Shown here in pieces: positions 9,807-20,540 of a DNA stretch of 64,000 bases (positions are counted from its first letter, which is position 1; every line of letters starts with the position of its first letter). A program made the position numbers and the translations under genes. The notes under the pieces were generated by a model that was given only the letters and a program-made list of their open reading frames with translations, was not told where the DNA came from and did no database searches. Origin of the DNA: Pollenia angustigena (taxonomy: Eukaryota; Arthropoda; Insecta; Diptera; Polleniidae); contig OV884060.1 of the NCBI GenBank assembly GCA_930367215.1, positions 211,485,253 to 211,549,252 on the forward strand. Reading direction: 5' to 3'.

Positions 9807-9921
9807 TGTGTGGTTTATGGAACACGAGCGCAAAACTCGTCCGTTTAACTTACATTTAAAACAAAAACAAATTTGGAAGTTTAACGGACGGGTTTTGTGT
9901 TCGTGTTCTATAAACCACACA
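9807..9921. repeat. 115-bp palindrome inside LINE-C relic
   Basis: TGTGTGGTTTATGGAACACG at 9807 is matched by the inverse CGTGTTCTATAAACCACACA ending at 9921. The arms continue through CGTCCGTT.AAC and meet near 9855-9875. This looks like a short foldback element; no target duplication is clear. Confidence 0.75.
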
Positions 9922-10301
9922 TCTGTCTCAAAGCGTGCTTAACGATTGTCCAGCGACCAGTGAGTACGTACACCAGTCTCGAAATATCCCTTCAACTGAA
10001 GTTAAGAAGCCGTTTAGAGCGACTCATGTCGTATGTGGTCGCCCTGGTAGCCATCCAGCTTCTTCCATCTATCATTAGCCATATCCAGATAGTATCTAAA
10101 GATTTTACTTCTGATAGTTCCTAAGGGCACAACCTGCGAAATATCAAAAGCAGCTCCAGTCTTGGCCAGCACAACTGCTTGTTCATTGCCGTAATGGTCC
10201 CTATGTCCAGGGTCCCAAACTAAGATAATGTTTGAAAGGCTGCCCAGTCTGGATAGTCCTTCCTTACACTCAAAGAAAAATTCTCCAAAATTGTTCACCA
10301 A

Positions 10302-10505
10302 TTAAACCATTAATCAAAAATAAATTCAGTTTTAATTAAACATTTAATAAAGTTAAGTTAAGTCAAGTGCATTAAACGTTTAATCAAGTGCATTAAACGT
10401 TGAATCAAGTGCACTAAACTTTGAATTGATATGTGCTATTAATTTGTTTACTATCACAAAATTTTTATTTGAAATAAATATTTTTTCCTGTGCCTGTTAA
10501 CGAGA
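10302..10505. repeat. AT-rich insert with three 22-bp repeats
   Basis: This block separates two parts of one RNase H domain, so it is an insertion or a diverged spacer. It contains three tandem units of about 22 bp built on ATCAAGTGCATTAAACGTTG, at about 10362-10427. Confidence 0.55.
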
Positions 10506-10630
10506 ATTGACGTTGACAATTATGCCAATTCGGCCGCTAATATTCCTGTTATGCAGTGCTATACATAACTCTCTTATCGACAGTATTTCATCTTTAAATA
10601 CGCTTGCTTCATCCGGAAGATGGAAAAAGA

Positions 10631-10867
10631 GATTTATCTGCAGCTCTTCCAACAAAATGCCAGAGCAAACACCACAAGTATCTTTGATCCATAAGTTCAG
10701 TATTCATTAGCCAGGATTCTGCTTCCGTAGAAGGCAATTCCCAAATAATCCATGACGTGTTGTGATTTATCTGCAGCTCTTCGGAGAAAACCCCAGAGCC
10801 AACAACGCAGGTCATTTTTGACCGAACAGTGTAAACGCTAGTGCAGTATTCATTAACCAGGATTCTC
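10631..10867. repeat. 132-bp tandem duplication inside RNase H relic
   Basis: GATTTATCTGCAGCTCTTC starts at 10631 and again at 10763, and both copies continue through CCAGAGC and CAGTATTCATTA(A/G)CCAGGATTCT. The offset is 132 bp. The two copies have diverged by several substitutions, so the duplication is not recent. Confidence 0.8.
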
Positions 10868-10869
10868 CT

Positions 10870-12187
10870 TCTCCACTCCCGCTTTGAAAGAAATATGGTT
10901 TAATAGCACCTTTAAATAATTTTTCCTATGCTCTTTAAAATTTTTTTATCAATTCGTTTTAAGTTTAATTTAAACTTTCATTCTTCATCTATAATTTTCT
11001 CTAACTTAAGTTTTTTTTTATGATTTCTAAAATGTACCATAAACAATTAACTTTATTTAAACAAAACACACACAAACTTATAAAAACAAGAAAAAAAACT
11101 AAATTAAGTATTTAATAATGAAATCAACAAAATGACATCATTATCATCATCAATCATGAAGAAAGTAAGAGTTGTCAATTAATCATAAAAAGCACATTAA
11201 AAAAATTAGAAGAAAAAAACGTTTAATTTGACTATTCATTTATTTATTACTGTTTTGTTGTATCTTTATTTTGAAAATGATATAATTCCACTATTTTTAG
11301 GTTTCATTAAAAAACAAAATTCCTTCATATAGGAAAAAACGTGCATACAAAAACGAAAGATTTAGAAAACAAACTTTATTTATAGAACATCGAGTATGAC
11401 AACAATTGTATTAAATAACTTCAGTTTGTTTTAAAGCCATTTTATTCTAAATTTAATTTTTTTTTTTTTTTTAATATTTTATTGTTTATTAGTAAACATT
11501 TAATTTTCTTAATGACTTTAACAATTAAAAAATATGACATTCATTAGCACCTACATAATACATCAAGACATTTTTTTAAAAGCTATTAGCACTCGAACAG
11601 CATAAATTTGTTTGAACATTTTAAAGTTGTAATTTAGTCATTCTTAAATGTTTTGTTTCCCCCTCGTATTCCAACTTGATAATTTTAATATTTCTTATGC
11701 AATTTTTTTTTATATTAAATGGCATTTTAAAATTGAACTCTTGACATTCTGTTTTATTTAAAGGCAAAATGAGAAGAAAAAAAATAATAATAATAAAACT
11801 CAAATAGACATTGAATGATGTTTATGATCGACAGACCAATAATTTATGGTTAATTGATTGATAAATTTATAGTAAATGTTTGAATTTTTTATATATTTTC
11901 TGCTTAGTTAACGGTGATTAAATTGCCAAAAACTGAAAAAAAAAGATTCACACAGTTGTCAGTTGTAGAAAAATGCATATAATAAAACAAAAGACTTAAG
12001 AGGTACGACAGAAGAGATGGTAAAATGGAAACAAATTTAAGCCGATCTCTATAAAAATTGGTATTACTATTTATAGAAGAGGGGTCTGCCTTTTAGAATA
12101 GTATAAAAGTAGACTAAAGTAAGAAAGTAGAGGGAAGAGGTTGAAAAGGAAAGTCGTAGTTGACCTTTAAAAGAGACCTTTATACAT
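10870..12187. other. AT-rich non-coding DNA
   Basis: I see A/T-rich sequence with poly-A and poly-T runs and no coding similarity. ORFs here are short and low-complexity. Probably intronic background. Confidence 0.55.
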
Positions 12188-12396
12188 TTAGGCCCGTTTT
12201 CACAACTTACCGATAGCTAAAGGTAGGATTTTATCGGCCGTATAAAAAGTATTCCATTATTACAACTTTACTTTAACCTACCAGGTAGGATGAACCTTAA
12301 TTTACTTTATCGCTCATTTAAGGTTAAAGTATAGTTTTAATAATGGAACACTTTTTATAAGGCCATTTAAAGTCTACTTTTAGTTATCGGTAAGTT

Positions 12397-13671
12397 CACG
12401 CAAAGAAAAAACATGGTTATGGTAAACATATTCTAAGAGCAACATATTATGATAAGAATTATGATTGTAGTCACCATATTAAGATTATTATTGAATCATA
12501 TTATGACTAAATATACTCGTAATATGTCATCATAATATTTTTCCCTTAATCATATTATCTTTCTGTTAATCATACTAAGTTAAGAAGTCATCAAATTATT
12601 GTCATGTTAATCATAATAAGCTAAGAAATAATCATATTATCATCATGTTAATCATAATAAATTTAGAAGCAATCATATTATGATACAGCACCTTTCATAG
12701 CTGTCATAAAAATACAAAATAAATTAAAATATGTTTGCATCGATTTTTTATTTTGTGGCTTTTTACAATTTTTCTTAATGTTAATCAAATAGCGCAGTTC
12801 AATAAAAGGCTTGCAAAAGAGCAAAGGAAAAATCTCTGGTTTTCATGGGCAACCGCGTGTGTCCATTTTTTTCGATTTTAAGATGTTGATGCCAAATTGC
12901 CTAATTTTGAACGCTCTTTACATTTTTTTGAAAAAAGATGGATCAATTCCGATTTTTTAACGTAATGACAAGGTTTAAAATGTGCAATACCTAGCCCGTA
13001 GTTTAATCTAGAATGGTTTTTCGGCTTTCCTGAACAATTTGTTTTAAGACATACGCGGTTGCCTATGAAAACCACCGAAATATCGTAGCACTTTTATAAA
13101 ATATAACGAAATCTCTGTGTGTTTTGTTGTTGGGTTATACAAAAAAACTATGATATTTTGCATTTGCACTATTATATCACTAATACTTGAATGAACTCCA
13201 CTAATATTTTAATTTTTTAATTTCTTTAAACATATTTTCTTATGGAATTTTATCTTTTAATTGTTTAACCGCTCACAAATAAAAAAAACCGACCCAATTT
13301 CTTCAAAATTATTTTACAAATGGCGCTAACAAAATATTATTAGAGTAAAAATAGTTTGATTGCATCTTTAACATAATATGACAAATGTATAGAAAGTTAT
13401 CATGTTATGGCTATTAAATATCATGAAATGGTTGTGAGAAATATAATATGTTTAGAAAGTTATCATAATTAAGTTGTTAGAAAAATAGTTATTTTTCGGT
13501 CAACAATACTCAAATTCATAATTGCGATAAACATTGATATGTTTACAGTAACTATAATATTGATGATATTAAATAAAACTAACAATTATTTGTGTACGAC
13601 AACAATATATTGTTACATTAAACATAGTGTTGTTGCCGTAACCATGCCCAACCATATTTTTTCTCTGCGTG
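12397..13671. mobile_element. CACGCAGAG-end TIR element, long copy
   Basis: The ends are CACGCAAAGAAAAAACATGG and the inverse of CCATATTTTTTCTCTGCGTG. It sits in the right terminus of the 12191 MITE. A short copy (44153-44496) shares both ends plus internal blocks such as TAAGCATATTCTAAGAGCAACA and GTACGACAACAATATATTGT. The interior of this copy also has repeated AATCATATTAT-type units near 12540-12680 and a further nested element at 12838-13074. No transposase is visible. Confidence 0.82.
12838..13074. mobile_element. 237-bp MITE, third nesting level
   Basis: TGGTTTTCATGGGCAACCGC at 12838 pairs with GCGGTTGCCTATGAAAACCA ending at 13074; the arms extend to GTGTGTC/GACATAC, with 2 mismatches in 27. 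The ORF on the minus strand here simply spans the palindrome and is not a gene. No clear target duplication was found. Confidence 0.8.
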
Positions 13672-13689
13672 TTGTGAAAATGGGCCTTA

Positions 13690-14265
13690 ATCTTGAACAT
13701 TTTTTACAAGTAACTAAACTTGTCAAACTATGCAGGAAAATATTAGAAAAAAATATCTCTGTAAACCAAATCCCGCCCTTTTCCTTCTTGAATTTGCCAT
13801 TTAGTAGGAAATGGGCTTCATTGCAGAATTTCAAATTGTGAATGAAGGGTAACACAATAAAATGTTGCTTTTTTTATATTTATATATTTGCTTATATAAA
13901 TGTTGCTTTGACAAATACTCAATTGTTTAGGTACGTTGCTCGATTCTGTAGTTACCCTGTAGTAAATAAAATAGTCAGTTGCAAAAAACACTAACTATAA
14001 ATTAACTATTTTTCAAATGACTACAAATTCGTTTAAATCTCATGCAGATATCAACCAAACATTTTGCATAGAGGCACACGTAAAACAAGTATGCCATGAA
14101 GTCAAATGAAAAAATATATACAAACATATTTAAATAATAATTATTGAAAATAATTAAAAATGAACGCAATACAAATCTGTTTATGAACAAGAAATTATGT
14201 AGCGTTTTTATTTTAGAACTATTATGCATCATCATTTAATGCAATTTCATGCAAAATTTTGTTAA
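13690..14265. other. AT-rich non-coding DNA
   Basis: No repeat structure or coding similarity was recognised between the Harbinger-like MITE and the TIR element at 14266. Confidence 0.5.
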
Positions 14266-14661
14266 ATAATTGAAGCACAGCCGCGAATAACGTTGTAAGC
14301 GCCACATTTTGCAAAAACTGTTTTTTTGCAGATAACCATTAACCTTACTCTCTTACACAGTTTAAACATCAAATCAACCAAAACTATGCACCTTAACGCC
14401 TTCAAAATGGCGTACAAAGTGTCGGCCAGTGGAAGAACATTGCAAGTTACTAACAAAATGATGAAACCGAAATGGTTTTGCAGTGCGGAATAATGTTTTT
14501 AAAGCCTTTTGCATTAAAGTTTTTATTATCATTATTTTTAATAATAGAAAAAAACAATTTTCAAAACAAATAATGCTGCCTGTCAAAAAACTTTTTTTTG
14601 CTCTCCTGAAAAATTCTTATTTTGTAACTTAAAACGTTATTCGCGGCTGTGCTTCAATTAT
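14266..14661. mobile_element. TIR element with 29-bp perfect ends
   Basis: ATAATTGAAGCACAGCCGCG followed by AATAACGTT at 14266-14294 is repeated exactly in inverse at 14633-14661. The interior has no recognisable gene. The last base overlaps the start of the adjoining Helitron, which therefore inserted at, or within a base of, the end of this element. Confidence 0.82.
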
Positions 14662-14955
14662 CTATTATATAAAAATAAGTCGGGTTTTCCTTCCTGTCGC
14701 TATAACTCCAGAACACACGAACCGATTTTCACGGTTTTGCATTCGTTGGAAAGGTCTTGGGCTCCGTGAGGTTTATAGCATATAAAATTGTTCCCCGCCC
14801 ACTTTTACGCCCACTTTTTTCGATTTACCTAAAATCAGAAAACGGCTCCATCGATTTGACTAAGTTTTCTTTCAAATGTTCGTATTATTCCATTTTAAGT
14901 TTTCATCGAAAGAAAAATGTACCACGCCTACTTTTACGCCTTCTACGAAACAATC

Positions 14956-15545
14956 AAAGCCGATTTGGAGGTACGATGATTTGTTGTCAGGTGATTTTTG
15001 GCAAACACTTCCAGTGATACCACGATCAACGCCCGCCGATAAATTAAATGCATGTTTGAAGTCGTCTGCTTTGTGGAAACACGTTAGGAAGCTCAAATTG
15101 ACTCTGAAAATGCGTTTCGAGCTGCAAAACAATCAATCTCGAAACGTATTTTCCAAACAATTGCTGGACATAGGAAACGACAAAATCCCGGTGGATATTT
15201 CAATTTCTGCCGGTTCACCGAATCAAAGTCCGAACTCATCCGAAAGGTGTTTTCAAACATTACACAACATTACAGAAATCATGATTTGTTGAGCGAACGT
15301 GCTATATTAGCTACGTTGATGTCGACGAACTGAATTTTAAGATTCAAAGTGAAATCGCTGGCAAATTGGAGACGTACAAATCGGTAGATTCCATTACTTC
15401 TCAGAACGATGTCGTCAACCACGTCTTTGTAACGGTAAAAAAAAACTGATGAATAACGACATCGAAGCAACAATGCTTAAAGGAAAGTACAAGGGAGAAA
15501 ATGTTTTGATACCTCGGATCCCAATGATTCCAACCGACATGGCAT
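14956..15545 (+). pseudogene. Helitron PIF1-like helicase relic
   Basis: The frame reads DDLLSGDFWQTLPVIPRSTP, ADKLNACLKSSALWKHVRKL and KLTLKMRFEL, then VFSKQLLDIGNDKIPVD. GDFxQTLPVIPR is a conserved helicase motif of the PIF1 family found in Helitron RepHel proteins. After a stop near 15290, other frames give the decayed counterparts of the next region (NVDVDELNFKIQ-like). Near 15450 the text jumps to LMNNDIEATMLKGKYKGENV and LIPRIPMIPTDMAFNF, which shows an internal deletion. Both the upstream Walker region and the Rep domain are missing. Dead copy. Confidence 0.85.
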
Positions 15546-15584
15546 TCAATTTTAACGCCATTTACTTAGAGAAGTTCAACTACT

Positions 15585-16197
15585 CAGAAAAAATTATTTT
15601 TCCAATTCAAACAAAAAATTTGTAGAATCAAACAATTTTTTGTCTGAAATCGGTCCTATAAACAAATTCGCTTATTCAAACAATTTATTTGCATTTTGTT
15701 TATTGAAAAAAACACTGATGTTTTCAAACAAATAATTTAACTGAATCAAACAAAAAGTTTACTGAAATTCATATACAAAATTTCAAAATCAAAAAAAAAC
15801 AGGTTTTTGCACAAGCAATGATGCGCACACAAGCAGGCACTGTATTAGAAGATGATGGCAGAGAGAGCAGAGCGGCCTTTGAAACACATTTTTTTGTTGG
15901 AATAATTTTTGAACGAAGTTCTTTTTTTATACACACAATGTTTTTCGTCATCACTCACTGTTGCTGTATCCTTTCCTTTGCTAATGAAGAAGAAATGTAA
16001 CCCAAATATCGATATGTTTTTCGTCATCATTATATTTTTGTATTTGATGTATTTAAGCAAACAGTTTGAAAAAATTGAATACGGGATTTTGGTTTTTTTT
16101 AACCAACTTTGAAACCAACCAAAAATTTATTTTGTTTCTTATAATGTTGTTGTTGTTTCTGTTGTTTAAAAAGAGTGAAACGTTTTTTTACCTGCTA

Positions 16198-16228
<31 letters not shown>

Positions 16229-16578
16229 CAAACCTCTTCATCTTTCTTACTGTTGTACTTTTTTAAAGTGTCCAAAAATAGACTGTATGTGTTTTTTGTT
16301 GTAGTTCTTATATTTCACATTAGGAAGTGTTGCTTACGATCAAATAAAAAAATGCAAAAAGACGACAACATTAAAAAGCGTTAAATATTTCATACAAAAT
16401 TATGAAAACTTGAAACCAATAACGCGTGTATTATATTTTTGAATGGTTGTCAACATTTTTGTTGGTTAAATAAAAATCAAACAAAAATTTTAATTGAATC
16501 AGTAAAAAAATTTGTAGAAATTAAAAAAATTTTCAAACAAGCGTTTGTTTGAAAATTATTCGGCAATAATTTTTTCTG
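15585..16578. mobile_element. 1-kb TIR transposon family T1, copy 1
   Basis: The ends are CAGAAAAAATTATT at 15585 and the inverse AATAATTTTTTCTG ending at 16578. The sequence recurs almost base for base at 28763-29767. Near each end are TTTGTAGAA and CAAACAA-type blocks in opposite orientation. The few differences are short insertions (see copy 2) and poly-T length. Small ORFs occur but none resembles a transposase. The target duplication is not clear. It interrupts the Helitron, so it is the younger insertion. Confidence 0.88.
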
Positions 16579-16695
16579 TGTACATAACACTTCATAAAAC
16601 AAAAAAAAATTGTTCTTCATCTTTTAATCACCAAACGAAATGTCACATAAAACGAAGCCATCTAGTGGCGAAACAGTGTTCGCCAGGTTTGCTAG

Positions 16696-18517
16696 TTTCT
16701 ATATAAAAATATATACAGATATACATACATACATATGTACATAAATACATACATACATATATTTTTTGACAAAAATTATTTAAAATTTAAATAATTTATT
16801 ATAAACTGACTATACTATTAATTAACTACAAATAGGTTGAAAAATAAGTAGTTAGTAGTCAGTTAAAAACTCATGCAAAAATGGCCTATTGACTACTGCC
16901 TATGACATGCCTATGTTAAAATAATGAGTCGTCGACAAGGAAAAAAGTCACTTAATCAAGTAGTTGTGGTTATAAAAAAACCAGTTTGAAGTTAGTTATA
17001 AATGTGTTTGACTTCCTACTGGGTATTAGAGGTCTGCACAATTCCATTTGAACATACACATTCAAATCATTGAAAAATTTTCAAACTCTACACTGTAGTG
17101 TCGTTGTCATAAGCAAATACTGAAGACAAGTCGTGACCTTAGAACAAAAAGGTTTTCTTCGCACCTTAACTAGATGTTAGGTAGAACTCTGTTGCCCTAA
17201 GGTCGCGAAGTATAGACGACCAAATTACGAAAGTGTGTAAACTTTTAGAAGCAAAAAATAAATGATAGTGAAAATGCGGGCGGGTATAAAAAATACTCTC
17301 AAAAATTAACAAGGGAATGAAAAATACACATAGCAATGAGAGTGGGAACAAAAAACACACATTTTCTTTATTCTTTTATTTTGTATGTTTATTTCTTTGA
17401 AAATATTGCAAAAATTCTTTACAACAAAAATCACATACGGCACACAAGTAAACATAAAAAATTCTTTGCATACATCCGTTACATACGACACACAAGTAAA
17501 CATTACAAATTTTCGCAGACTGCACGAGATAATTTTCAAATACTAGGAGTATAAGCAACATTTTTTACTGTATGAAAAGGTTTTAAAAGAAGCAAACACT
17601 GTCTGGAGTGTATTTCTTTAAATTCTCGTGCCGTGAAAACACTATTTAAATTGTGCACTGAACAGTACCAAATACCATTTGTCATTGTGGTTGTACACAA
17701 ACGTTTTGTACTCACATTTAATTAATGTTCTGCGTTTGATTTTCCCTTGCATTTATTTATGCCGACCTTTAGTACGTTATGATTTATTTAATGAATAACT
17801 TTTGTCTTTTTGATTTTATTTCACATTGGAATTTATTAAAACTTAGATTAAAGTTTAGAAATATGTTCGCATTATGCTTTAAGTCAACAATAGGCACCAT
17901 TCATTGTTTGCTTAAGCTTAAAGTCCCACCCAGCGCACTCACTCTTCTCGGATATTTGAAATATTGTTAGATCCGCAATTCTATACTTCAGGCATTAAGC
18001 ATTTTTCAATCAATGTCCGGTCATGTCATTCGCAATAACCCCAACCCATTCGTCGTTTCGAAAAAATATGGTCAAACAAATATGTGCATCTAAGTGGTTG
18101 CATTTAATATTCAACAATTTTTTCTTGGATTTCGGGTGCCCCAATTCCATTTATTCACGTGACTATTAAGGTGAAAACGGACCATATCGCAAATTAAGCG
18201 ATATTATCTTTTTGTCTGAAAAATAGAATGTTAACTTTTAAGACAAAATTTAGCACCTTTGGTTCTTTGTTCTGTGTTGAGTCTTTCCATTACAAATTTC
18301 CCAAGTTTTTCAAAGTTTATTCTGCAAAAACAAGAAAAAAAAACGTAACAAAAAACTTATTTTATTATTAAATTATAAAGTTATTTATGCGCTAACCTGT
18401 AGTTATTCATATGAAATTCCCCAATTTCTCTTCAGCAAATTCTGAAAAGAAAACAAAGAAAAAATAATAATTAAAAAAAATTATAAAAAATTAAAAGCTC
18501 ATTTTACGCTCATTTTA
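16696..18517. other. non-coding DNA with minor repeats
   Basis: I see ATACATAC microsatellite-like sequence near 16720-16760. A degenerate 48-bp direct repeat is at about 17431-17520 (ACACAAGTAAACAT twice). There is also an imperfect inverted repeat around 17130-17210 (GACCTTAG / CTAAGGTC). No protein similarity was recognised. Confidence 0.5.
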
Positions 18518-18792
18518 AATTAACGCCTTTGTAAAACGCAACGCAATCCCAAAAATAACATTGAAAGCAAAAACAATGTCAAAAATTTTTCAAAATTTTG
18601 TTGTTGCTTTCTACAGAAATACATATTGCGTTTAAAAATTATCAACGCCACAAGATATGCAGCGTTTAAAATTTAAAAATTCAATATTCATTTCTATAGA
18701 AAACAACAACAAAATTATGAAATATTTTCGATTTTGTTTTTGCTTTCATTATAATTTTTGGCGTTGCTTTTGCGTTTTACAAATTTAGGGCC
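18518..18792. mobile_element. palindromic MITE, family F2 copy 1
   Basis: The arms TTTGTAAAACGCAACGCAAT and its inverse GCGTTGCTTTTGCGTTTTACAAA enclose a palindromic interior around AACAACAAAATTTTG and CAACGCCA(C/T)AAGATATGCAGC. The outer right end is GGGCC followed by TAA. Copy 2 is at 22992-23241. Confidence 0.78.
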
Positions 18793-18810
18793 TAAGCCCA
18801 ATAAACAATA

Positions 18811-20540
18811 GGATGTCCCAAAAAGAATTTTCGGAAGAGGTTTAGAGGTCGCGCAAATGAAGTTTTCATAAAAAAAACGGAGTTTTAGGTCTTTTTTTAA
18901 CTTTACTCATAAGTTGGTTAATACCACGAGTTTCTTCACTCCTGAGGAAACAGTTTTAAAGAAAAGTATCCAAACTTTATTCCTGTGTGAAAAAACTATA
19001 AGTTTTGGTGATGAGTTTACTCATTTAGATACCCTTAATTACAATTTTTCGTAATTTTTTCAAAAATTTTGTAATAACGCTTTACAACTTTTTAAGTTTA
19101 AATAGAAACGAAAAAAACTAATGATGCAGTTTGAAAGACAAATTAATTCTTATTAATATGAATAAACAATTTTTAAATTTATTCTTACCGTTCCTGAGTT
19201 ATACCCGTTTTTATCTTTATACCCAGTATATGTTATTATAAGCTGTTTGCCAGTTCACCAATCTTACCCAATCAACAAAAAAAAAACTTTTCTTTTGCTC
19301 TGTGAAAAATCATTTATTGAGGTTCTTGCGATGTAGTTCTATACCTTGCAATAAGTTCCGGTAATCAGTTTCAGAAGTTGTGACATTAATATAAGTATTA
19401 GCCAAAGCGACACCTCGTTCTGCCACATCATTTACCACTTGTAATTGTTGAACTTTTTCTTTGCCTCCTGACTTGAGACTGGCTTTTGAAATGAATTGTT
19501 GAATTTCTTTATTTCTAAAGTTTTCTTGTGTTAAAGTTCCATTTGCTACTTCATAATCGCTGCATGGAGTATCTGCAGCAGTGCTAAGTTTTGGTGTCGA
19601 TACGTTCATCAAAAAACGCTGGGGCAGCCAATTTCGGAGTAAAGTACCACTGATGACCTAGAAAAGTTAAAGCCAGGCTTTTGCAACTGCTTTATTAATA
19701 ATTTTATAACTATCAAATTCCTTTAATAGGCTCAGATCATTGAGAGGAGCGTATCGAGGGCACTGGCAGAGGTACCAATATTTGATATTTATTCTTAAAA
19801 TAAATGAACTAAATTCAAGAAAGGCATCAACTGTTGATTTGTCTATATAAGAGTGCAACTGGTTTCGGAAAATGCATGTTTTCAAAGAATACATAATTTT
19901 CATTATCCAGCGAGCCCGATTGATAGCTCCTGGAGCACACATAAAATAGAAAGTGAAAATGACAGCGTGTAACGGTTTAGATCAATAAATGTCAGAAGTT
20001 AATGACAGTTAAAACGTAACTATAAAAATTAATAAAAATATACAATAATTATAACGAAAAAAGTATCACCATTTTTAAGGTACAAACTATAAATATAGTG
20101 TAACTCGGAAACTGGAGGACAAAATTCCATTTTTGTTTTCCTTAATTGTTTAGAACGTATCGGTATTCAAAATCGCATCACTAGTTTTTATACCTTTCAT
20201 ATAAATTTGAAAAGTAATAAACCGTTTTTTACAGAATTTTTTAAAAAATTACAAAAGAACTTAATATTATTGCCGAAACTTAAAGTTTTTGCATATGGAA
20301 ATAAAGTTAGGGAAATTTTCTTTGGAAATATTCGGTCAAAAAATTAAATGAACGGTGTTATTGACAAAGTTATGAGTCAAGTTTGAAAAAAGGCCGAAAA
20401 ACCAGATTTTTAACAAAGACTTGATTTGCGCGACCTCTAAACCTCTTCCTAAAAATTAAAAAAAAAAATTCAAAAATACTGGAACCTATAAGCTTTCAAA
20501 TTATGCTTGAGCCTCTGACAAAAAAAATTTTGGGACACCC
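18811..20540 (-). mobile_element. DNA transposon with AGGGTGTCCCAAAA-type ends, decayed
   Basis: The left end GGATGTCCCAAAAAGAATTT and the right end AAAAAATTTTGGGACACCC are inverted; a subterminal AGAGGTTTAGAGGTCGCGCAAAT is likewise inverted at about 20431-20455. TA lies on each side (18809-18810, 20541-20542). The inside carries minus-strand coding relics at 19310-19942. I cannot place it in a named superfamily. A truncated LINE starts directly at its right edge. Confidence 0.75.
19310..19942 (-). pseudogene. transposase-like protein relic ('APGAxxxARW ... VVNDxAERG' type)
   Basis: The first open part (19942 to 19667) reads CAPGAINRARWIMKIMYSLK, FRNQLHSYI and PRYAPLNDLSLL. A frameshift near 19660 leads into GHQWYFTPKLAAPAFFDERI, then from 19612 the frame gives QFISKASLKSGGKEKVQQLQ, VVNDVAERGVALANTYINV and LLQGIELHRKNLNK. 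From memory, this order of motifs (PGAxxxARWM, HxWYLxxELxxLAFFD, VVNDxAERGV, LLQxVExHR) is shared by a widespread set of uncharacterised insect and invertebrate proteins. Its place between inverted repeats suggests it is the element's own transposase. The N-terminal half is missing. Confidence 0.65.

Larger units (their letters stand above)
9650..10868 (-). mobile_element. LINE-C: RNase H and C-terminal relic
   Basis: On the minus strand, reading from 10868 down, this region holds the RNase H domain and the cysteine-rich tail of an R1/LOA-like LINE. It is interrupted by a 0.2-kb AT-rich block (10302-10505), by a 115-bp palindrome (9807-9921) and by a local tandem duplication (10631-10735 and 10763-10867). 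A tail fragment of a similar LINE lies on the plus strand at 32390-32534. Confidence 0.75.
10014..10868 (-). pseudogene. RNase H domain of LINE-C
   Basis: RNase H in such LINEs removes the RNA strand after reverse transcription. Starting at the right, frames give CVVGSGVFSEELQINH, a duplicated CSGILLEELQINLFFHLPDE, ASVFKDEILSIRELCIALHN and RNISGRIGIIVNVNS. After the 0.2-kb interruption the domain resumes with LSNIILVWDPGHRDHYGNEQ, AVVLAKTGAAFDISQVVP and YYLDMANDRWKKLDGYQGD. The pattern WxPGHxxxxGNExAxxLAxxG is diagnostic. The second aspartate region (DSQ) is lost or altered (NVNS), and there are several frameshifts, so the copy is dead. Confidence 0.82.
12191..13685. mobile_element. PIF/Harbinger-like MITE split by a nested element
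   Basis: The left terminus GGCCCGTTTTCACAACTTAC at 12191 matches the inverse of a right terminus that is split: ATCGGTAAGTT up to 12396 and TTGTGAAAATGGGCC from 13672. Joined, the right arm pairs with the left arm for about 30 bases. TTA lies immediately outside on both sides (12188-12190 and 13686-13688), the 3-bp duplication typical of PIF/Harbinger. The MITE itself is about 220 bp; the rest is the insert at 12397-13671. Confidence 0.85.
14661..16695 (+). mobile_element. Helitron, internally deleted, with nested transposon
   Basis: The 5' end TCTATTATAT and the following GTCGGGTTTTCCTTCCTG... block match the start of insect Helitrons as I remember them. The 3' end reads GTTCGCCAGGTTTGCTAG, finishing in the diagnostic CTAG, and is followed by T; the preceding base is A. 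This fits insertion between A and T without duplication. Between the ends lie a helicase relic and an inserted 994-bp TIR element (15585-16578). The Rep/HUH nuclease is absent. Confidence 0.82.

Noticed and set aside
12878..13075. 65-residue minus-strand ORF
   Set aside because: It lies within a palindromic MITE and has no known motif.
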